A DNA stretch of 54,180 bases from Chloroflexota bacterium. Lineage in GTDB: Bacteria > Chloroflexota > Anaerolineae > Anaerolineales > Villigracilaceae. Under the pieces are notes generated by a model. The model worked only from the letters and a program-made list of their open reading frames with translations. It did not search any database and was not told where the DNA came from. A program made the position numbers and the translations under genes. The stretch covers positions 1-54,180 of the forward strand of contig JACRBL010000057.1 of assembly GCA_016234485.1 (NCBI GenBank), written 5' to 3'. Shown one piece after another: positions 24,501-31,776 of this stretch. The first letter of the stretch is position 1. Every line of letters begins with the position of its first letter.

Positions 24501-26459
24501 GTCCGTGATTTTGTCGGTCACGTTGCTGATGGTGGGAAGCGTGTTGACCTTGGTGAAGGTGTGCGTCCAGACGGGTTGTGAGGTGCCGACCTTGTAAATC
24601 TTGAACGTGAACGAAGGGCCGTTGACGCTGATGGTGGCGAAGCCCTGCGAGTTCTCCATGTCGGTGTAGGCGTAATCCACCCGTTCGGGATAAAGGTAAC
24701 TCGAATAGGTGGTGCCGCCCGAAGGAGAGGTGATGAATTGTTCGTAGCCGCGCGTCAGGCCAGAGATGCGAGTGGCGTCCATGTGCGTCCACGAGAGGAC
24801 GTGTTCGTGGCCGTGGAAGGTGGCGGTGACGACCGGGTGGTTGTTGATGATGGTGATCAGCGCGGGCGGGGTGCAGACGCCGTCGGTGCGGGTAACGCAT
24901 CCGCAGTGGACGCTTTCCACGCAGTATTCCGGCCCGTGGAAGAAGATGAAGGCGTGCGTGAGACCCTGGCTTTCGGCGTAGGTCAGGCGCGCGTCGAGGA
25001 AGGTCAACTGCTCGGGCGTCATCAGGTCAATATCGCCTGGCACGTCCAAACCGATGAACATGGAATTTCCATATTCAAAGCTATAGACGAGATAGTCTGA
25101 GCTGGAGTTAAGCGCCACGTAATTTCGCACGTAGGTGGGCAAGGTTTTGATGTTGGGCGCGGTGGAGAAGTAGGTTTCCCACAAGCCTGCGCTTCCGCTC
25201 ACGAAATCATCGGCGTTGCCGCGCACCATGAAGCTGCGGTTGAACAGGTTGGCGCTCTTCAACGCGTTGACCATCGGGTCCATCTGGCTGGCAACGACGC
25301 CCGAATCTTCCAGGTCGCCGTTGAAGATCACCAGCGCGGGATTGAGGGTCGCGATCTGGTTGACGGTTGTGGCGAAGTAGGCGGCCTCGGCATGTCCGTC
25401 GGCCATGGACGCGAAGGTGAACGCGGTCGGCCCCGCTGTGTAGTTCTGCGAAGTCTGGTTGGCGACCACATTAGTATAAGTTCGGCTCGTTGGTGTGAAG
25501 GAGAAGCCAGACTTGGATGGCGTGACTGTGCCAGACCAGTTATAGGAAACCGAAAGGGTATACGCGCCCGAACTATTGGCGGTGACGGTCTTCGGAGTAC
25601 CGTCGGTGTAACTCAGAATGGCGCTTCCCACTCCCGCGTTGCCAGAGATGGTGAAGGTGATGATGGTAGCGGTGTAGTTTTGGTTGGTCTGATTGGACAG
25701 TACGTTGGTGTACGTCCGACTGACAGGCGAGAAGGTGTAGCCCGTTTTGGTGGGCGTGACCGTTCCCGACCAGCCCGCGGAGACGCCAAACGAGTACGCG
25801 CCCGCGCCGTCGGCGGTGGTGGATCCGCCCGTGTAGGCGATGGTGGCCCCCGCGCCGGCCGTCCCGACACTGCCGCTGATGGTGTAGGTTGCCCCAGTGG
25901 CAGTGTAATCCTGCGCGGTTTGATTGGCGTTCACGTTGGAGTAGGTGCGGCTGGAAGGCGAGAAGGTGAATCCCGCTTTGGAGGGCGTCACCGTCCCCGA
26001 CCAGCCTGCATAGATCTGGAACGAGTAGTTACCCGATCCGTCCGCGGTGGTTGACCCGCCCGTGTAGGTAATGGTCGCGCCAGAGGTCCCCGCGTTGCCG
26101 CTGATCGTGTATTGAGTCACCGTGGTCGCGACGTAGTTCTGGTTCGTCTGATCAGCAGTGATGTTCGAATAGGTTCGGCTGGTGGGCGAAAAGGTGTAGC
26201 CCGTTTTGGAAGGCGTGACCGTGCCGGACCATCCATGGTAAACGGTGATGGTGTAGTTCCCCGATCCGTCGGCGGTGATGGAACTACTGCCATACGTCAT
26301 GGTGGCGCCAGACACCCCGGCGTTGCCGCGGATGGTGTGCAAGAATCCAGCGCGGGCGGGGCTGATTCCAACCCCAGCCAGAAGCATGGACAGGATCATC
26401 AAACAACTGATGACCCGAACGCTGATGGTGAACAGGAACTTCTTGGTTTTTGTTTGCAT
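18567..26459 (-). CDS. Giant secreted protein with phosphoesterase, beta-helix and Fn3-like repeats
   Basis: 2630 residues from the ATG at 26459, chosen for its GGAGGAGG box and a following signal peptide (KFLFTISVRVISCLMILSMLL...ARA). Order: four ~80-residue repeats (WSGTVTPSKxGxxFSP; 40-340), a calcineurin-like phosphoesterase (345-620), cadherin-like domains (640-820), two more repeats (825-985), a right-handed beta-helix (990-1430), five Fn3-like repeats (1440-1925), an Ig-like domain and MBG domains (2105-2440), and a C-terminal pair of GWNLISF/GWNLVAY modules. The phosphoesterase has ADGH, NGDLED, RGNADD and GHEHV, close to the metal-binding set DxH, GDxxD, GNHD and GHxH. No cell-wall anchor is visible. 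Extracellular enzyme-adhesin is the best description. Confidence 0.87.
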   Translation of the reverse strand: MQTKTKKFLFTISVRVISCLMILSMLLAGVGISPARAGFLHTIRGNAGVSGATMTYGSSSITADGSGNYTITVYHGWSGTVTPSKTGYTFSPTSRTYSNITADQTNQNYVATTVTQYTISGNAGTSGATITYTGGSTTADGSGNYSFQIYAGWSGTVTPSKAGFTFSPSSRTYSNVNANQTAQDYTATGATYTISGSVGTAGAGATIAYTGGSTTADGAGAYSFGVSAGWSGTVTPTKTGYTFSPVSRTYTNVLSNQTNQNYTATIITFTISGNAGVGSAILSYTDGTPKTVTANSSGAYTLSVSYNWSGTVTPSKSGFSFTPTSRTYTNVVANQTSQNYTAGPTAFTFASMADGHAEAAYFATTVNQIATLNPALVIFNGDLEDSGVVASQMDPMVNALKSANLFNRSFMVRGNADDFVSGSAGLWETYFSTAPNIKTLPTYVRNYVALNSSSDYLVYSFEYGNSMFIGLDVPGDIDLMTPEQLTFLDARLTYAESQGLTHAFIFFHGPEYCVESVHCGCVTRTDGVCTPPALITIINNHPVVTATFHGHEHVLSWTHMDATRISGLTRGYEQFITSPSGGTTYSSYLYPERVDYAYTDMENSQGFATISVNGPSFTFKIYKVGTSQPVWTHTFTKVNTLPTISNVTDKITDEDTSTGDIPFTVGDAETNATYLTVTADSSNPSLVPADSIILGGSGANRTINITPALHQSGTATITLTVMDGSTATATDTFTLTVNAVNDAPIANPQSVSGPWNTPIDITLTGSDVEASPLTFEIVDAPTHGILTGSDANRTYTPDTDYSGTDSFTFKAIDGTADSAPATVSINVTAYTITGNAGVAGAILTYEDGTTKTVTADGSGAYSIQVPADWSGAVTPSKAGYDFSPISMTYSNVLANQTGQNYTVTGVLLTISGNAGVAGATLSYTDGTPKTATADEVGDYSFQVSYNWTGVVTPSLSGYGFIPATRSYANVITNQFAQNYTVTTSPVYYVDKTNPSCTDVGTVGSFAVPFCTIGRAAYLATAGRIVHVLHGTYPETVTPRFSGTAGNPITYIADPGVTVTGQPQMTVSPFTAYPGFAISTKSYIVIEGFFITNTGTKGIYADASDHLTIRNNHITNAGITSTTHPYEQGIYLKATTYSLIDNNITDHNTCIGIRLLNSSNYNTISNNTSFSNFSLVETDAAGIELTGSSYNTVIHNLTYSNEDSGINVYVNSTTGVQSTNNLIIGNLSYENGDHGIDVNNSPYNTLVGNTVHGNGTVGINIEGETSTGSHHSLVYNNIMAANGFTPPMGSFGGSLRVDTPSVNGTVIDYNLYNRESAISQIIWDNLYYTTLAAFRAAVPTQEVHGLEGNPLFIDPVAPVLRSTGVPYEGLGILGDYYLESGSPAIDSAYADAPSQPETDLVGNARVDDPGTPNTGAGVRTYDDRGVFEFLPLGQSLPVVSTQAVTGITTTTATGNGTIEATGEPLPSQHGVVWSTSANPTLADSKTTDGPVTEAGVFTSAITGLTPGTLYHVRAYATNAVGTVYGEDVTFTAYQLPTITTQAVTNITTTTAIGNGNVTALGVPNPTQHGVVWSTSADPTTADNKTTDGAVGATGAFTSAITGLTPGTLYHVRAYVTNAAGTVYGEDVSFTAYQLPTITTQAVTNITTVTATGNGNVTALGVPNPSQHGMVWSTSPEPTTADSKTTDGVVNAVGAFTSEMTGLTPGALYYVRAYAVNSAGTVYGEEVSFTTLLAPSVTTQAVTEITTTTATGNGNVTVLGTYNPTQHGVVWSTFPNPTTADSKTTDGPVSATGAFTSQITGLTPGVTYHVRAYATSDAGTSYGEDVTFTAHIVPTVSTQAVASIGTTTAVGNGTVEALGVPNPTQHGMVWSVSPNPTLTDNKTADGDVTATGAFTSSLTGLTPGMLYYVRAYATNAAGTAYGEEVTFTTLPSITGTTTPNTFAGAGTNVPVSGKADWANPAYVIADDVSYASATLTGSILSSATLQGTNFGFAIPSNASINGIVVTIGRYESGQRDGYFDVRDSVVKLIKGGVISGNNKAAGGTEWPIGSPVAAVYGSPADLWGLSWTPEDINAGNFGVALSVLSDVNRIAYVDYIKIAVTYSVTMVGSNTSVNCGAGTPITTYGSSITCVATVTRGSGTKTPTGTVAWSSNGSGNFVTSPCTLSGADGSATCSVTYTPTVVGTGAHLITANYSGDPDFFASSGTQTVTVNKKGASVTPDAATKVYGDADPTLTGTLTGFLVADGVTATYARVAGETVLGGPYVVSATLNPSGVLANYNITYNTANFTITAKAITITPTDGQSKSFGALDPTFAFTPSPALESGDTFTGALGREAGETVGTYAYAIGTLSAGSNYTLTLASGHTFEITKTAATVTLGNLSQTYDGTPKSVTVTTDPLGLTVNVTYNGSSTPPTAVGNYAVIATVNDPNYSGSANGTLEIVQATSTHSIPLSVGWNLISFNVHPFDTSVAAVLSSISGNYDLVYAWDATGAHSASGNWVMFDPNVPPFLNTLDHLDETMGFWIHMTSADVLEVTGLVPVTTEIQLYTNADGWNLVAYPSNATRSLPEVLRDNGVGTDFILVYAYDASSPSPWKLFDPNLPPFLNDLIAMTPGFAYWVKVIENHTWSVEYLLAE
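20690..22140. repeat. Five ~290-bp tandem coding repeats (Fn3-like)
   Basis: Units begin with a coding segment for TQAVTxIxTTTA and end with YGEDVTFTAY. DNA identity between neighbours is high over long stretches (for example 21530-21700 and 21830-22000), indicating recent duplication. Confidence 0.85.
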
Positions 26460-26774
26460 TTTGTTCCTCCTCCAGGGGAATGGATTTGCAAAACGATTCA
26501 GAGAGTGGGTATTCATGGGTGATTCTCCAAAAAACTTCTTGTGATGCTTTAAGACCCTATGGTTTTTCCTGTGAACTAAAACCTGGGATTGCAAAGAAAA
26601 TCGTTAGGGTCTGGTTTTCGGGATCAGGTTATGTCGGTGAGTGGTTGAGAGTGTCCCCGCTCGGCGATTGACACTGCCCTGGTACGACTTAAGCCGCACT
26701 GTGCCAGGGAATCGCCACAACACGTACAAAGTCAGCCTCACCTGTACTGCACCGAACGCAGTGCGGTGCGCTGA
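26460..26774. other. 315-bp intergenic region
   Basis: Upstream region of the giant gene and downstream region of the Wzz/kinase gene. It holds the mini-hairpin element at 26663-26716 and a terminator-like hairpin at 26731-26775. No convincing promoter or small gene was found. Confidence 0.75.
26663..26716. repeat. Nested palindromes with CACTGCCCTGG/GTGCCAGGG mini-element
   Basis: GGCGATT (26663-26669) and AATCGCC (26710-26716) form outer arms. Between them 26672-26682 and 26701-26709 carry the CCCTGG/CCAGGG mini-hairpin ends also seen at 12211-12230 and 43996-44016, here with a longer loop. Confidence 0.5.
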
Positions 26775-26775
26775 C
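26731..26775 (-). terminator. Hairpin at the end of the exopolysaccharide operon
   Basis: GTCAGC (26731-26736) pairs with GCTGAC (26770-26775) and inner GCACCG (26749-26754) with CGGTGC (26764-26769). On the minus strand it follows the Wzz/kinase stop and is followed by TTT. It is terminator-like, not strong. Confidence 0.45.
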
Positions 26776-28583
26776 TAGGCCTTAGCTGACGAAGGCGGTG
26801 CACTGAGTTTGTCGAAGTGTCGGCTTCGCAAACGTAGGCGCGACTTCCAGTCACCCACTCGTTTCCGCATTTCCTCGTGTTGCGGGCCGTTCATCAAAAT
26901 GACGCCGACCACATTGGCGCCGATGACTTGCAACCTTCGCAGGGCGGCCTGGGCGATTTCCACGCGGGTCTTGTCTTGCCGCACGGCCAGCAGAACCGCG
27001 TCCATTTTGGAGGCAAGCATCTGGGCGTTGGCAATGTCCGAGGAGGGGCCGTCCACAATCAGCAAATCCGACTGGAGGCGCAGGGACGCGAGCAGTTGTC
27101 CCAGTTTTTTCGCGTCCAGCCAGGCGGCGGAGGCCTCCCCCAAATTGCCACCGGGGATCAGTGCCAAGCCGTCCACTTCCTGAACAGGAAGCGCCGCGTT
27201 GGTTGGATCCAGGCGGCCGTCCGCGATTTCAGCGAAGCCATTTTTATTTTCCAGGCCAAAGAGTTCGTGCAAGCGAGGGTCTTTGATGTCTCCATCCAAC
27301 AGGGTCACTCTCCTGCCTGCCTGCGCGGAGAGGACCGCCCAATTGGCGGCGATGGAGGTCTTGCGCGGGTCGGCGCTGATGACCATCACCTGATGCAAGT
27401 CCTTCCCCGCGCCCAGGATATCGAGACTGGCCGCCAGCGCGCGGAACGCGTCCACTTCGGCGGAGTGAGGCCGCTTCAAGACGCTCGGTTCATTCCTGAC
27501 CCTGTCCGCGTCATGCACCACAGCGAGGACGGGCAACCCCAGCATTTTTTCGGCCTGCGCGGCGCTCTTCAGCGAGTCGTCAAAATGATCCGCGAGTAAA
27601 ATGCCCGTGACCGCCAAAGCCAGACCCACGAGGCATCCGAGCAAAAGGTAGAGATTCGGGACGGGGCGCACCTGGTTTTTGGGCGCCGTGGCAGGGACAA
27701 TTTGTAGAACGGTTTGACTACTCTGTGAACGCGCCAGCCGCACGGTCTCGCGGCTGTTGATCAAGTTGGTGTTGATCTGTTTGTACAGATTCAAGGTGGA
27801 TTGCAGGGTGGCGAGTTGCGGATTTTCGAGTCCCTGTCCGCCTGCCGAGGGTTTTCCAATAAAGGTCAGGTTGGCCTGGATCTGTTGATAGAGGCTCATC
27901 AACGAATTGAGGCGCTCCAACTGCGCTCCCTTTTCGGCCACCAGGGCGGCATCAAGCGGAGACAGGTTGGCGGGGAAAGCGGCGATCTCTTTTTCGAGCG
28001 CGGCAATCTCTCCCTTTAATTGCTCGATCTGCTGGTTGACCTGAGTCAACTGTCCCTGGACGCTCGTCTCAGCGCTCTGGCTGATCTGGGCTTGCAGGGA
28101 GTCCATTTGCGTTTGCACCTGATTCAGTTGCGCGGTGATGGATTTTTCTGTGGCGGCGTACCATCCAGAGAGAAGCGTTTCATTCTGCTCGATGAGAGTC
28201 TGCACGATCAAATTGGCAATGATCGCCGCCTGTTGCGGATCGGGGTCCTCAACCTTGATCTGGATGATAAGCGTGTTGGGAATCGCGCTAACTTCAATGC
28301 TATCGGGGCTGACCTTGCGGCCCAACTGGGCGATCACCTCGTTCAACACAGGCTGTGATTTTGCCAGTTGCAGGTTGATCGCCATTAACTGCTCGTCGTT
28401 TAACGAAAGCATGTCCGCGTTGCCCGTCTGGCGCGCGCGGCTGACATACACCTTGGTGGCAGACTCGTAAACAGGAGGCTGAACTTTCACCGCGGCCCAT
28501 CCCAGCCCCGCGCCCAGGATCAGCCCCAGGAGTATGTAGCGAACATTCCGCCACATCAACAGGATCAGGTCTTTGAGTTCCAT
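26775..28583 (-). CDS. Wzz/BY-kinase-like polysaccharide chain-length protein, degenerate ATPase
   Basis: 602 residues. Wzz domain: TM1 about 14-32, a long coiled-coil periplasmic-side region (about 100-240) and TM2 about 307-328 preceded by a PxxP-like NQVRPVPNLY. The cytoplasmic part has the BY-kinase layout but the Walker A site reads ISADPRKTSIAANWA (about 396-411), without the GxGKS/T loop. Walker A' LLDGDIKDPR (about 425) and Walker B LLIVDGP (about 507) are kept. The C-terminus lacks the usual tyrosine cluster. It probably controls chain length or export without kinase activity. Last gene of the locus. Confidence 0.88.
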   Translation of the reverse strand: MELKDLILLMWRNVRYILLGLILGAGLGWAAVKVQPPVYESATKVYVSRARQTGNADMLSLNDEQLMAINLQLAKSQPVLNEVIAQLGRKVSPDSIEVSAIPNTLIIQIKVEDPDPQQAAIIANLIVQTLIEQNETLLSGWYAATEKSITAQLNQVQTQMDSLQAQISQSAETSVQGQLTQVNQQIEQLKGEIAALEKEIAAFPANLSPLDAALVAEKGAQLERLNSLMSLYQQIQANLTFIGKPSAGGQGLENPQLATLQSTLNLYKQINTNLINSRETVRLARSQSSQTVLQIVPATAPKNQVRPVPNLYLLLGCLVGLALAVTGILLADHFDDSLKSAAQAEKMLGLPVLAVVHDADRVRNEPSVLKRPHSAEVDAFRALAASLDILGAGKDLHQVMVISADPRKTSIAANWAVLSAQAGRRVTLLDGDIKDPRLHELFGLENKNGFAEIADGRLDPTNAALPVQEVDGLALIPGGNLGEASAAWLDAKKLGQLLASLRLQSDLLIVDGPSSDIANAQMLASKMDAVLLAVRQDKTRVEIAQAALRRLQVIGANVVGVILMNGPQHEEMRKRVGDWKSRLRLRSRHFDKLSAPPSSAKA

Positions 28584-28620
28584 GGTTGATTTTCCTAAGG
28601 CTCATCTGTAAGTTAGGCTT

Positions 28621-28712
28621 TGTTTTTGCGAGGCGGCGTTCTTCCGCTGAAGCAACCCCCTCCACGATTTGGAGACTGCTTCGTCGGGGAGTGCGCCCTC
28701 CTCGCAGAAACA
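28621..28712. repeat. ~90-bp inverted repeat (TTGCGAGGaggg family), copy 1
   Basis: Arms TTTTTGCGAGGCGGCGTTC... and its partner ...CCCTCCTCGCAGAAACA, each about 42 bp, with GAAGCA near the centre. It lies between the DegT and Wzz genes and is related to 30664-30754 and 43934-44047, though more diverged. Confidence 0.7.
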
Positions 28713-28748
28713 ACCCACTCTTGTTCTACACATGAGCAACTTCATATT

Positions 28749-29885
28749 TCACACAGAGATCAGCGCCTGCGCTACTGCCTCGACCACCTTCCACACGTCT
28801 TCGTCGGGCATGGTGGGGTAGAGCGGCAGGGTCACTTCGCGCGCGGCGACTTCTTCGGTGATCGGCAGGGAATATTTCGCGCCCGTGCTATACGCCGTGA
28901 AGGTGTGGATGGGCGGATAGTGGATGCTGGTCTGGATGCCCTGCGCCTTCATCGCTTCCATAAACGCGGGACGATTCGTCCCGGAGGGTAAAAGCGCGGG
29001 GAGCAGGTGCGCGGCCGAGGTCCCAGCATGACGCGCAAACGGGAGATGCACCTGGGGGGAAAGTTCAAACAGGACGTCACGGTAGACCTGCGTCAAATGT
29101 CGGCGGCGTTCGTTGTTGGCCGGCAGTTTTTCCAATTGCACTTTTCCGAGCGCGGCGCGGATCTCGTCTATGCGGTAGTTGTAGCCGAGGTCCACCACGT
29201 CGTAACTCCAGGCATGACCCTTGTGGCGATCCCACGTCAGCGAGGTCATGCCGTGCGAGCGCAGGAGGCGGAGTCTTTGCGCGTACGCTTCGTCGTTGGT
29301 GACGACCATGCCACCCTCGCCTGTGGTCATATTTTTGTTGGAGAAGAAACTGTAGACGCCGATGTCGCCCCACGTCCCCAGGTGGACGCCGCCCAAGTCC
29401 GAGCCGACCGCGTGCGCCGCGTCTTCGATGATTTTCAGGCCGCGCTCGCGCGCCAGGTCTATGATGCTGGGCATGTCGCAGGCATAGCCGCCGTAATGCA
29501 CCACGAGGATGGCGCGCGTGCGGGGGGTGATCAACTTCTCGATGGCGCGAACCGAGACGTTCAAATCGTCCGCGCTGTGGATATCCGCGAAGACGGGCGT
29601 CGCGCCCATGTAGCGCACCGCGTTGGCCGTGGCGACAAAGGTCAGCGAGGGCAGGATCGCCTCGTCGCCTGGCGCGAGGCCCGCGGCCACACACGCGAGA
29701 TGCAAGCCCGCAGTGGCGTTCGTCACGGCGATGGCGTGCCGCGCGCCCACGTAGGCCGCGAAGGCCTGCTCGAATTGTTCGGTGACGCCGCCCATCGTGA
29801 GCCACTTGCTCTGCAACACGGCGTTCACGGCGGCTTGTTCTTCGGGGCCAAAATCAAGATCAGAAAGTGGGATTTTCCATTGCAT
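28749..29885 (-). CDS. DegT/DnrJ/EryC1-family sugar aminotransferase
   Basis: 378 residues from the ATG at 29885 (GGAG 9 nt upstream), which overlaps the end of the preceding nucleotidyltransferase gene by 26 bp. Family marks: LSDLDFGPEEQAAVNAVLQS at the start, GDEAILPSLTFVATANAV near 70, EDAAHAVGS near 150 and the PLP lysine in FFSNKNMTTGEGGMV near 185. It transfers an amino group to a keto-sugar nucleotide, very likely the product of the LegB-like dehydratase two genes upstream. Confidence 0.93.
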   Translation of the reverse strand: MQWKIPLSDLDFGPEEQAAVNAVLQSKWLTMGGVTEQFEQAFAAYVGARHAIAVTNATAGLHLACVAAGLAPGDEAILPSLTFVATANAVRYMGATPVFADIHSADDLNVSVRAIEKLITPRTRAILVVHYGGYACDMPSIIDLARERGLKIIEDAAHAVGSDLGGVHLGTWGDIGVYSFFSNKNMTTGEGGMVVTNDEAYAQRLRLLRSHGMTSLTWDRHKGHAWSYDVVDLGYNYRIDEIRAALGKVQLEKLPANNERRRHLTQVYRDVLFELSPQVHLPFARHAGTSAAHLLPALLPSGTNRPAFMEAMKAQGIQTSIHYPPIHTFTAYSTGAKYSLPITEEVAAREVTLPLYPTMPDEDVWKVVEAVAQALISV

Positions 29886-30609
29886 AGGATAGTTCTCCAC
29901 AACCGTTCGGTAAAAACTGTTCGCGCATCGTTTCAAAATCCTTCGACGCGCGGGCGTAATCGTCGGGGCGTCCCAAGTCTTCCCAGTAGCCGTTAAATTC
30001 GTAACTCACCACCCTCTCCCCCGCCGCGATCAATTTCTTAATCAAGTCGGGGAAGTCGAGATACTCGTTGCGCGGGATATAGGGCAGAGCCGCCGGCTCG
30101 AAAACGTAGATGCCCATGCTCACCAAAAAATCGTAGGTGGGCTTTTCGATGTAACCCGTGATGCGGCAATCGCCGTCTTTTTGAAGCACGCCCAAATCAA
30201 TCTTCGATTGGCGATGATGCGACGCGATCGTGGCGATGGCCTTTTGTTCGTGATGAAACGCGATCAACTCGCGCAGGTTCAACGTGGTCAGCACATCGCC
30301 ATTCGAGACGAGGAAAGTCTCGTCCAATTCATTCACCAGAGCGATCGGCCCCGCCGTGCCAAGCGGACAGCGTTCGTAACTGTAGGTGATATTGAGTCCG
30401 AACTGACGCCCATCTTGAAAAAAGGCGCGCAACAACTCGGAAAGATGCCCCACCGTCAACACCACATCGTCAATGCCCGCTGCGCGCATTTGCAACAGCA
30501 TCACTTCGAGAATGGGCATGTCTCCGATGGGCATGAGCGGCTTGGGGAGAATGGTCGTGTAAGGCGCGAGCCGCGCGCCCTTGCCTCCTGCCAACACAAC
30601 TGCTTTCAT
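29860..30609 (-). CDS. Sugar-phosphate nucleotidyltransferase
   Basis: 249 residues. AVVLAGGKGARLAPYTTILPKPLMPIG at the start is the nucleotide-binding signature of the RfbA/GlmU-like family; SNGDVL near 100, IEKPTYDFLVSMGIYV near 155 and NGYWEDLGRPDDY near 210 complete the active site. It makes an NDP- or CMP-activated sugar; which one cannot be told from sequence. With the LegB-like dehydratase and DegT aminotransferase it looks like a three-gene pathway for an activated amino-deoxy sugar. Confidence 0.92.
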   Translation of the reverse strand: MKAVVLAGGKGARLAPYTTILPKPLMPIGDMPILEVMLLQMRAAGIDDVVLTVGHLSELLRAFFQDGRQFGLNITYSYERCPLGTAGPIALVNELDETFLVSNGDVLTTLNLRELIAFHHEQKAIATIASHHRQSKIDLGVLQKDGDCRITGYIEKPTYDFLVSMGIYVFEPAALPYIPRNEYLDFPDLIKKLIAAGERVVSYEFNGYWEDLGRPDDYARASKDFETMREQFLPNGCGELSYAMENPTF

Positions 30610-30663
30610 GTTTGCCTGCGCTTTTTTAAGGGATAGCGATGAATATCAAAAACCCAAAACTAC

Positions 30664-30754
30664 CCGTCATTGCGAGGAGGGTGGTCTTCCCGACGAAGCA
30701 ATCTCCGCGCCGAGGGAGGGGATTGCTTCGGGAAGATCGCCCTCGCAATGACGG
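30664..30754. repeat. ~90-bp inverted repeat (GTCATTGCGAGG family), copy 2
   Basis: Both ends read CCGTCATTGCGAGG on their own strands. Arms of about 40 bp contain CTTCCCGA and GAAGCAATC, giving a near-perfect long hairpin. It lies between the dehydratase and nucleotidyltransferase genes. A family with this core is common in several bacterial phyla. Confidence 0.88.
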
Positions 30755-30780
30755 AGAAAGTGTTTGCTTGGGGTTTCTTC

Positions 30781-31776
30781 TTAAAATTCATAAACGCCAA
30801 CGCGATATCGATTTAGGTTCTCGCGAATCCAGGCGATGGTGAGATCGAGGCCCTCGTCCAAACTCACTTTCGGACTCCAGCCCAGACGTGCGCGCGCCAG
30901 TGAATTATCGGACAGCAGACGCCGCACTTCGGACTTCTGCGGGCGGAAGCGTTCCGCATCTTCCTCGACCTGAACGGGCCTGCCCACCTTCTGCGCGATC
31001 CTCGCGGACAGTTCCCCAATACGCACAGCCTCGCCCGCGCCGAGGTTGAACGAGCGCCCCGTCACCCCGTCCGCGCGCGCCGCGCAGAGAAATCCGTCCA
31101 CGGTGTCGTTCACGAAGGTGAAGTCGCGCGAGGCGTCGAGATTCCCCAGACGGATCGCGTCGCTCGCCAGGGCCTGCGTGATGATGGTCGGGATGACCGC
31201 CCGCGCTGATTGCCGCGGCCCGTACGTGTTAAAGGGGCGAACCGTGACGACGGGCAATTCGTAGGCGCAGAAAAAACTTTCGGCCAATTTGTCCGCGCCG
31301 ATCTTGCTGGCCGAGTAGGGAGACTGTCCCTGCAACGGATGCGACTCGTTGATCATCGGCGTGAGCGCCGTGCCGTACACCTCGCTCGTGGACGTGTGGA
31401 TTAGGCGCGTTACGCGGAAATCGTGGCAGGCCAACAACACGTTCAACGTCCCCATCATGTTCGACTCGGCCACCTCATACGGATGCAAATACGAATACGG
31501 GATGGAGATCAGCGCGCCGAGATGGAAGACGTACTCGCATCCTTCCACAGCCTTGCGGATGGCGTCCGCGTCGCGCAGGTCGCCGCCGATCAGGCTAAGG
31601 CGCGAGAGAGTCTCGCACGAGGCCAGGGCGAGCAGACCAGGGTCGGCGCGCGAGTTGTAGCGCACAAAGGCCCGCACCAGGGCGCCTGCTTCCACCAGCC
31701 GCTCCACGAGATGACTTCCGATAAATCCGCCCGCTCCCGTTACAAGGACTTTCTTTTGTGACCAGAAGTTTTCCAT
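30781..31776 (-). CDS. NAD-dependent sugar 4,6-dehydratase (LegB-like SDR)
   Basis: 331 residues. NAD fold VLVTGAGGFIGSHLVERL near 10, catalytic Tyr/Lys in SPYSASKIGADK near 150, and the LegB-like stretches VRYNSR near 40, ISIPYSYLHPYEV near 92 and a C-terminus YRVGVYEF. It would convert an NDP-hexosamine to the 4-keto-6-deoxy sugar for the DegT aminotransferase. Its start overlaps the end of the phosphoglycosyl transferase gene by 37 bp, so the two are coupled. AGGGAG precedes the ATG. Confidence 0.92.
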   Translation of the reverse strand: MENFWSQKKVLVTGAGGFIGSHLVERLVEAGALVRAFVRYNSRADPGLLALASCETLSRLSLIGGDLRDADAIRKAVEGCEYVFHLGALISIPYSYLHPYEVAESNMMGTLNVLLACHDFRVTRLIHTSTSEVYGTALTPMINESHPLQGQSPYSASKIGADKLAESFFCAYELPVVTVRPFNTYGPRQSARAVIPTIITQALASDAIRLGNLDASRDFTFVNDTVDGFLCAARADGVTGRSFNLGAGEAVRIGELSARIAQKVGRPVQVEEDAERFRPQKSEVRRLLSDNSLARARLGWSPKVSLDEGLDLTIAWIRENLNRYRVGVYEF

